Shown piece after piece: positions 20,804-25,140 of a stretch of 25,140 nucleotides of DNA. Source of the stretch: Cantharellus purpuraceus. Its lineage: Eukaryota; Basidiomycota; Agaricomycetes; Cantharellales; Hydnaceae. The notes under the pieces are model-generated. The model did not search any database, was not told the origin of the DNA, and saw nothing but the letters and a program-made list of their open reading frames with translations. Both the position numbers and the translations under genes were made by a program. The stretch's first letter is position 1. Every line of letters starts with the position of its first letter. The stretch covers positions 1-25,140 of the forward strand of contig JALBUN010000046.1 in the NCBI GenBank assembly GCA_025174535.1, read 5' to 3'.

Positions 20804-21060
20804 TGGCTGTAAGTGGCTAGACTGCACGTGAACTCAATATAAAACTATCCGTGTCTCGGATGAATCATATACGGAAACAATAGAACTCTTTGAAACAAAT
20901 TTTCACAAAAGATTGACAGGATCTCCTGCTTATGGAAAAAGGCTAAAATTGGGTTTCAAACGTGCGATACACATCGACTACAGATCTTGGGCGATAAAAA
21001 AGAACCCGTGGGAGCCACAGCGTGTGTCACTTGCGCCCTGAGGGTCGGTTGCGAAGCGCG

Positions 21061-21501
21061 CTATGGGACAGAGCTATCAGCTCGACATATCAATAATATC
21101 ACGTACAAAAAATATATTCCCCCACACGTCTTTACGCCATTAACCGGGATTCTGATGCCCCATGACATTATCCCTTCGAAAAAGGCAATATTCTTGCTCA
21201 TGGACAGCAACCTCGGGCATTCTCCAAGCACCATCCCAGATACAGAACTATTAGGTGAGTACAAGGGCAGACCCCCAGGAGAATTCAGCTTGCGAAGAAC
21301 GTCGGCAAAGCAACGTTCGTGTGGATGTGGATAGTCACGTCTGAGATCCAGGCTCAGGGTAGTCACAGGGCTGATGGATACATGCACAATGTACACACCA
21401 TATATGTCACACTCATTTATGCACTTATATCGATGTCGTGGACCCCATCGGTGGTATCCGAGGCACGACCACTGGAAAGTGGGAGTCAACTGGCGTGCCA
21501 C
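21061..21501 (-). CDS. Copy B of duplicated unknown coding region
   Basis: The minus-strand frame is open for 146 codons but has no ATG at its start, so at least one upstream exon is expected. It contains YIVHVSISPVTTLSLDLRR, HERCFADVLRKLNSPGG and GIMSWGIRI. The C-terminal match to copy A (RDIIDMSS-stop) needs a one-base shift in a T6 run near 21107-21112, which may be a real frameshift or a homopolymer error. No family recognised. It lies upstream of the frame at 20803 on the same strand, as copy A does relative to 15509. Confidence 0.4.
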   Translation of the reverse strand: MARQLTPTFQWSCLGYHRWGPRHRYKCINECDIYGVYIVHVSISPVTTLSLDLRRDYPHPHERCFADVLRKLNSPGGLPLYSPNSSVSGMVLGECPRLLSMSKNIAFFEGIMSWGIRIPVNGVKTCGGIYFLYVILLICRADSSVP

Positions 21502-21745
21502 AGGGCGAAATCAATTGTTCCCAGTAGATCCAGTTGCAGTTCTCACGCAGATGGATTTGTCCTTGAGCATTTGTGGTGCCGAGAGTGAATTATTTCGTCC
21601 CAATCGTGCCCTCGAGCCTCGAGATATCGTCGCTATCCGAATCGGGAACTGATGAGTATTGAAACTCCGTGGCGCTTAGTGGCGTCCGCGGTGTTTAGCT
21701 ATGTAGGTGGAATAGCCATTAGCTTGGGGCATTTATATGGATGGC

Positions 21746-21776
21746 TGTGTCAGCAGGTTCCACGCAGTATTTATAC
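21746..21776 (+). promoter_or_regulatory. Conserved promoter-like block with TATA element, copy B
   Basis: TGTGTCAGCAGGTTCC, then CGCAGTATTTATACC. It aligns with 16459-16489. About 60 bp downstream an ATG (21837) opens a short plus-strand frame (MASQFCVVGVIVTSSYP) that could continue through a GTATGT...CTGCAG intron of 62 nt (about 22034-22095) to VQSVLLNLNN and a stop at about 22165. This small gene is speculative. Confidence 0.35.
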
Positions 21777-22019
21777 CCCGTCTGTCCCTTGTTTCCACCC
21801 CCCAACTTCTACCTTTCCCGCTCCACTGGTATGCCATGGCTTCCCAGTTTTGCGTTGTAGGCGTTATTGTCACCTCTTCCTATCCACATATTTTATTGGT
21901 AGCGGCGTTGTCTTCTGCGATGTTCCCCTTCCTCATCGTCACCTTCATATCTGTATCTGCGGATGTGACCATGTCTCACTCTGCGTTCAAGCCACTCCCA
22001 TGGAGTGGACGTACACTTA

Positions 22020-22430
22020 CTACCAGTGTACCGAGTATGTGCTCTCTCTCTTTCCTTTGTTGTTTGTATTTTTAATGCCGCGCTTTCCTCCTGCAGTTGA
22101 TGAACGGCACCCGGTACAGAGCGTACTCTTGAACTTGAACAACATCACCCACCTCGACCGACAATGACCAGCGAGCATCTCCTTTAAGGTCTTGTAGCTG
22201 CATGAGGCATTCTCCAAAATGGCCGTACCCTCGGCCGATTCGAATGCACCAACCGCCCCCACTGCACCGGGGCCCGCATTCATGAAGGAGCCATTGTCGA
22301 TTCTGATACCGAGGCCCTCGTCCAAGACCTCCTGGCTATCGAAAATCGCGCCCGTGCCGTAAATGTAGAACATGTGGTTGTTTATGGTATCCCCCGAGAA
22401 CAAAACTGACATTTGGTTGGGATTCCACAT
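22020..22430 (-). CDS. Unassigned ORF, 136 aa
   Basis: ATG at 22430 opens a minus-strand frame: MWNPNQMSVLFSGDTINN, FYIYGTGAIFDSQEVLDEG, GIRIDNGSFMNAGPGA and ASCSYKTLKEML. This first 95 or so residues look genuinely coding. A GTGGGT donor after CRSR (about 22153) may end the exon, since the basic remainder (GGKRGIKNTNN) looks like read-through. A CAG acceptor sits just before CAGTCAATGTGG, so it may instead be a downstream exon of the gene at 22507-23069. No family recognised. Confidence 0.4.
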   Translation of the reverse strand: MWNPNQMSVLFSGDTINNHMFYIYGTGAIFDSQEVLDEGLGIRIDNGSFMNAGPGAVGAVGAFESAEGTAILENASCSYKTLKEMLAGHCRSRWVMLFKFKSTLCTGCRSSTAGGKRGIKNTNNKGKRESTYSVHW

Positions 22431-22450
22431 TGACTGCTGCACGGGAGGGG

Positions 22451-22502
22451 GGTTTTCACCGGGTTGGGTTTTCACCGGGTTGGGTTTTCACCGGGTTGGG
22501 TT
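22451..22502 (+). repeat. 16-bp minisatellite, about 3.3 copies
   Basis: The unit GGGTTGGGTTTTCACC is perfect at 22461-22476 and 22477-22492, with partial copies on both sides. It lies 5 bp beyond the stop codon of the 22507-23069 gene on the minus strand, between that stop and the ATG at 22430. Confidence 0.95.
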
Positions 22503-22506
22503 CATT

Positions 22507-23069
22507 TCAGATGGCCAGATCGTCGTCCACCTCCCTGAAATGGACCCAAAGGACGTTCAGGTGAGTTTCTTGTCTCCCACGTTTTTGACACGGAAATAAT
22601 CTTGTCGCGCCTCTCTATTAGTGCCTTGATCTCAGCCTCGTAAGCGTAAGACCATGGTCCCAGCATGAATGACTGCATGGCCTGAGGATCGAACATGACA
22701 GGCTCGAAAATGCGGCCCCATATAGGGGAATAGTCGGGAGGCTTGTTGTCACGGGTGTAGAATGGATGATTTGCTGCCGTAGCCCAACGTCATGTCCCAA
22801 TCTGTCGCGTCCCCACGCACCGCAAGTGGCAATGGTCTCAATAGCCTTGATGCTCCAGCCAGTTGTGGGTTTATCGCGCCCTTGCATGTCTATTGCGGCG
22901 ATTCCGCTCCACGCTATATTCACAACAATCAACGCCTTGCTGAGACGGTTGTTCATCTGCTCCAACCTCTGAACTATGCATCCTTGCTATCTGTCGCCTT
23001 CTGACCAGTGGATGTCATCCGGCTCGTCACACCTCCGTGTTCCGTGACCATCACCCCGCGGCTGGTCAT
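22507..23069 (-). CDS. Small intron-rich gene of unknown function, 136 aa
   Basis: The model has four exons: 23069-23033, 22973-22821, 22773-22581 and 22534-22507, totalling 411 nt with consistent phases. Introns are 59 nt (GTGTGA...TAG), 47 nt (GTGCGT...CAG) and 46 nt (GTGGGA...CAG). The 47-nt intron exactly removes an apparent frameshift, which argues for a real gene. The product starts MTSRGVMVTEHG, has a heptad-like stretch (VQRLEQMNNRLSKALIVVN), then NHPFYTRDNKPPDYSPIWGR, SYAYEAEIKALIERRDKI and an acidic end (EVDDDLAI-stop). No signal peptide. I recognise no family; the stop at 22507-22509 might be bypassed by another splice into 22430. Confidence 0.5.
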
Positions 23070-23486
23070 TCCACAGCTCCGTTATGTGCATATTGCGGAG
23101 CAGAGTGATATAGCAGCCTCCAACATACGACAGGCAACTGCGCGTACATCCGCCTCTTATTTGAATGCCTCCCTACGCAGTACCTTGACACTCTACATCC
23201 ATTCAAGTTCGCCTCTGTCAGGCCTGGAGGGCTGCCCCCCCGATAGGTTGGAATGCATAGCACTTGCTCTCGTTGGTGAAAACTGGGCCAGTCCACCCAC
23301 AGACTTGCCTCCATTGTTGTGCACGTCAAAGACCATACATTCCAAGATATGTGTGCAAAATAACCCTTCTCTATACTCCAACATTTTGAATCAAAGTTTG
23401 ATGCTTGGCCGGCGGTGCGCAGACTCGGGGCAGGTTGCAGGGCTGAACGCTGCCGCTCCTCTGCAGTCTCAGTTGCCATACGCTCT
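23070..23486. other. No gene resolved
   Basis: Frames are open on both strands (plus 23008-23514; minus 23066-23497 and 23193-23384), none with a recognisable domain. The minus frame at 23193-23384 (ATG; HILECMVFDVHNNGGKSVGG) is the most protein-like. The word GCAGGTTGCAGGGCTG occurs at 23432 and again at 23916 inside the left palindrome arm. Confidence 0.3.
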
Positions 23487-24263
23487 GAAATTAGCAATGA
23501 TTTTCATTAACTAAGGATGAGAATTCGAAAGCACCTTTATCCGTGAACCAAAACAGCCATCCCACCCATTGACCTCATTGTCAACTTTCCAACCGTCGTT
23601 CTGCTCGGTCCCGCGGTGAGATGGACCCCCTGGGTTGATATATTCAGATGCGAGCTTGTTCACGCTGGCGTAACGGACAAGTTGCCTATAAAGGTCGAGA
23701 TGACAACCGACGACGATGACGAACCATACCATATCAAGATAACCGAGCGTCATCTTTTCCTTGACGTCTCTCTAGATGCGCCTGCCATCCATCCTACTTT
23801 GAGGACGGCGCCCATCGAGTCTTCCGAAGAAAGGAGACAACTTGAGCTGAGGTGAGTGGCCCCATCCCTGATATCTCTTATAGATACTCAGCCAACAGTT
23901 GGTGCGCCAGTTTGCAGGTTGCAGGGCTGCTAGAGCGAAGGCGAATGAGCTGATGAAGCGGTTCATGACCTTGAAATGGTTCAAATTCATCCCATTTCCT
24001 CAATTCACGGCAGCCACAACAGTTCGTGACGATATGTGGTTTGTTTACGTGCTGTTCTTGTAAGACAACTCGAGGTCAGGAGCTTGTCTGGCGTCGGATC
24101 GTATTCGAATCCGGGATGATCATAACAGAATGCACCGGATAAAGAACGACATCCTTCATGTGCGTGGGCCCAGGACGAGAGTGCAGGGCAAGAATGTGGG
24201 TAATGCCTGTGTGGGCATTACCTGGAAAGATTTCCAACTCACGCGGCAAATCGCCGGTTGTGG
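23487..24263 (+). repeat. Left arm of giant inverted repeat
   Basis: Pairs with 24366-25140. In the inner part paired positions sum to 48629 with no gap. I found two differences, both in the outer part: ATGATTTTC against ATGAGTTTC, and a 2-nt insertion (GTGAACC against GTACC) at about 23545. The remaining bases that I compared are identical. Confidence 0.97.
23547..24063 (+). pseudogene. Unknown two-exon gene, left-arm copy, 5' frame broken
   Basis: Exon 23547-23851 and exon 23925-24063 are joined by a 73-nt intron (GTGAGT...GCAG); of the three nearby CAG acceptors only the last keeps the frame open to TAA at 24061. The product contains IDLIVNFPTVVLLGP, RWTPWVDIFRCELVHAG, TTDDDDEPYHIKITERHL, and after the junction ANELMKRFMTLKWFKF. 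It is a charged soluble-type protein; no family recognised. Directly upstream is an in-frame TGA (23544-23546) created by the GA insertion that the right arm lacks, so this copy appears frame-broken at its 5' side. Confidence 0.4.
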
Positions 24264-24303
24264 GTAAACCAATACCGCACTCTCGTCCTGGGCCCACGCA
24301 CAT
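24076..24303 (-). CDS. Convergent unknown frame, left-arm copy
   Basis: Minus-strand frame ending in DSNTIRRQTSS-stop at 24076, tail-to-tail with the two-exon gene, whose stop is at 24063 (12 bp apart). Only the distal part (HSVMIIPDSN...) is inside the arm; its first codons run through the spacer. It has RELEIFPGNAHTGITHILAL and HMKDVVLYPVHSV. No family recognised. See the mirror copy at 24302-24553. Confidence 0.3.
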   Translation of the reverse strand: MCVGPGRECGIGLPTTGDLPRELEIFPGNAHTGITHILALHSRPGPTHMKDVVLYPVHSVMIIPDSNTIRRQTSS

Positions 24304-24365
24304 GAAGGATGTCGTTCTTTATCCGGTGCATTCTGTGGGTAAACCAATACCGCACTCATTTCTGG
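24264..24365 (+). other. Spacer of the giant inverted repeat with templated internal repeats
   Basis: The 102-bp spacer contains GTAAACCAATACCGCACT twice (24264 and 24337). Between them is a 55-bp copy (about 24282-24336, TCTCGTCCTGGGCCC to CGGTGCATTCTG) of arm sequence that also occurs at about 24450-24503 directly and at about 24125-24180 inverted. The order is therefore arm-inverted, W, Y, W, X, Y, where the first W-Y lacks the 80-bp X block present in the arm. This looks like a template-switch product. Confidence 0.9.
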
Positions 24366-24553
24366 CCACAACCGGCGATTTGCCGCGTGAGTTGGAAATC
24401 TTTCCAGGTAATGCCCACACAGGCATTACCCACATTCTTGCCCTGCACTCTCGTCCTGGGCCCACGCACATGAAGGATGTCGTTCTTTATCCGGTGCATT
24501 CTGTTATGATCATCCCGGATTCGAATACGATCCGACGCCAGACAAGCTCCTGA
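24302..24553 (+). CDS. Convergent unknown frame, right-arm copy
   Basis: The plus-strand frame from ATG at 24302 runs MKDVVLYPVHSV, GKPIPHS, FLATTGDLPRELEIFPGN, then again HMKDVVLYPVHSV, and ends in IRRQTSS-stop at 24553. The repeated MKDVVLYPVHSV comes from the spacer duplication, which preserves frame. The true start may lie upstream of GKPIPHS outside the rearranged DNA. It is tail-to-tail with the right-arm copy of the two-exon gene. Confidence 0.3.
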   Translation: MKDVVLYPVHSVGKPIPHSFLATTGDLPRELEIFPGNAHTGITHILALHSRPGPTHMKDVVLYPVHSVMIIPDSNTIRRQTSS

Positions 24554-25140
24554 CCTCGAGTTGTCTTACAAGAACAGCACGTAAACAAACCACATATCGT
24601 CACGAACTGTTGTGGCTGCCGTGAATTGAGGAAATGGGATGAATTTGAACCATTTCAAGGTCATGAACCGCTTCATCAGCTCATTCGCCTTCGCTCTAGC
24701 AGCCCTGCAACCTGCAAACTGGCGCACCAACTGTTGGCTGAGTATCTATAAGAGATATCAGGGATGGGGCCACTCACCTCAGCTCAAGTTGTCTCCTTTC
24801 TTCGGAAGACTCGATGGGCGCCGTCCTCAAAGTAGGATGGATGGCAGGCGCATCTAGAGAGACGTCAAGGAAAAGATGACGCTCGGTTATCTTGATATGG
24901 TATGGTTCGTCATCGTCGTCGGTTGTCATCTCGACCTTTATAGGCAACTTGTCCGTTACGCCAGCGTGAACAAGCTCGCATCTGAATATATCAACCCAGG
25001 GGGTCCATCTCACCGCGGGACCGAGCAGAACGACGGTTGGAAAGTTGACAATGAGGTCAATGGGTGGGATGGCTGTTTTGGTACGGATAAAGGTGCTTTC
25101 GAATTCTCATCCTTAGTTAATGAAACTCATTGCTAATTTC
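24366..25140 (-). repeat. Right arm of giant inverted repeat, continues to window end
   Basis: Mirror of 23487-24263. It still matches at the last base of the window, so the real arm may be longer. See the left arm for differences. Confidence 0.97.
24566..25106 (-). CDS. Unknown two-exon gene, right-arm copy, open upstream
   Basis: Minus-strand mirror: exon from at least 25106 to 24778, 73-nt intron 24705-24777, exon 24704-24566 with stop TAA. Without the GA insertion the frame stays open upstream as EFESTFIRTKTAIPPIDLIV, giving about 155 residues and probably an earlier exon, since an in-frame TGA precedes GAATTC and an AG acceptor is close. Features are as for the left copy: DDDDEP acidic patch and basic ARAKANELMKRF helix. 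Function is unknown. Confidence 0.45.

Larger units (their letters stand above)
20590..22115 (-). repeat. Segmental duplication, copy B
   Basis: Partner of 15290-16800; the two copies are about 5.3 kb apart and in direct orientation. It is the better preserved copy in its middle coding part. Both copies end on the right near a CATCAACT(A/G)CAG stretch on the minus strand (seen on the plus strand as CAGTTGATGAA), preceded on the plus strand by a pyrimidine tract that looks like a 3' splice site. Confidence 0.75.

Noticed and set aside
15290..22115. Mating-type homeodomain or pheromone-receptor locus as explanation of the duplicated region
   Set aside because: No homeodomain, seven-helix receptor or CaaX pheromone precursor could be identified in any frame.
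1..25140. CRISPR arrays, bacterial operons, phage or toxin modules
   Set aside because: No spaced identical repeats, ribosome binding sites or prokaryotic gene order; the sequence is eukaryotic in character.

Overview
The window looks like nuclear DNA of a mushroom-forming fungus (Agaricomycetes; Boletales is possible but unproven). Three things support this. Candidate genes are split by many short introns (about 44-75 nt) with GTRNGT-type donors and CAG/TAG acceptors. A DUF6535-type membrane-protein gene, a family known from such fungi, is present. There are also TATA-type promoters, degenerate repeats and no bacterial operon layout. Starts were judged by ATG only; introns were placed by eye from splice signals and codon phase.

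Layout. 1-213: decayed cytochrome P450 fragment. 295-3374: AT-rich inverted-repeat element with arms of about 850 bp around a 1.4-kb core, plus a 106-bp partial duplication at its right edge (3375-3480). 4457-6381 (minus): the DUF6535 gene, five exons, about 575 aa, the best-supported gene here. 6382-9179: little that can be assigned. 9180-9853: a two-copy tandem duplication. 11089-12290: a short tandem repeat and then a degenerate higher-order repeat array. 13194-13220: ATT microsatellite. 14040-14134: tRNA-like sequence with good Pol III boxes but no anticodon arm that folds.

14.7-23.1 kb holds mostly minus-strand, intron-rich candidate genes. An old segmental duplication links 15290-16800 with 20590-22115; each copy carries a conserved promoter-like block and pieces of two minus-strand reading frames. 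Between the copies is a six-exon C2H2 zinc-finger candidate (16756-17800, about 224 aa) with a hairpin over its start. A second well-phased small gene (22507-23069, 136 aa) lies beyond the right copy.

23487-25140: a very large, nearly identical inverted repeat (arms at least 775 bp, 102-bp spacer). It contains mirror copies of two convergent reading frames. The right arm keeps one frame open where the left arm has a 2-nt insertion. It runs to the last base of the window, so the true arm length is unknown and an assembly fold-back must be excluded.

No complete known pathway or defence system is visible. The most interesting material is structural: the terminal palindrome, the zinc-finger region with its duplicated flanks, the 11.4-12.3 kb array, and the tRNA-like element.
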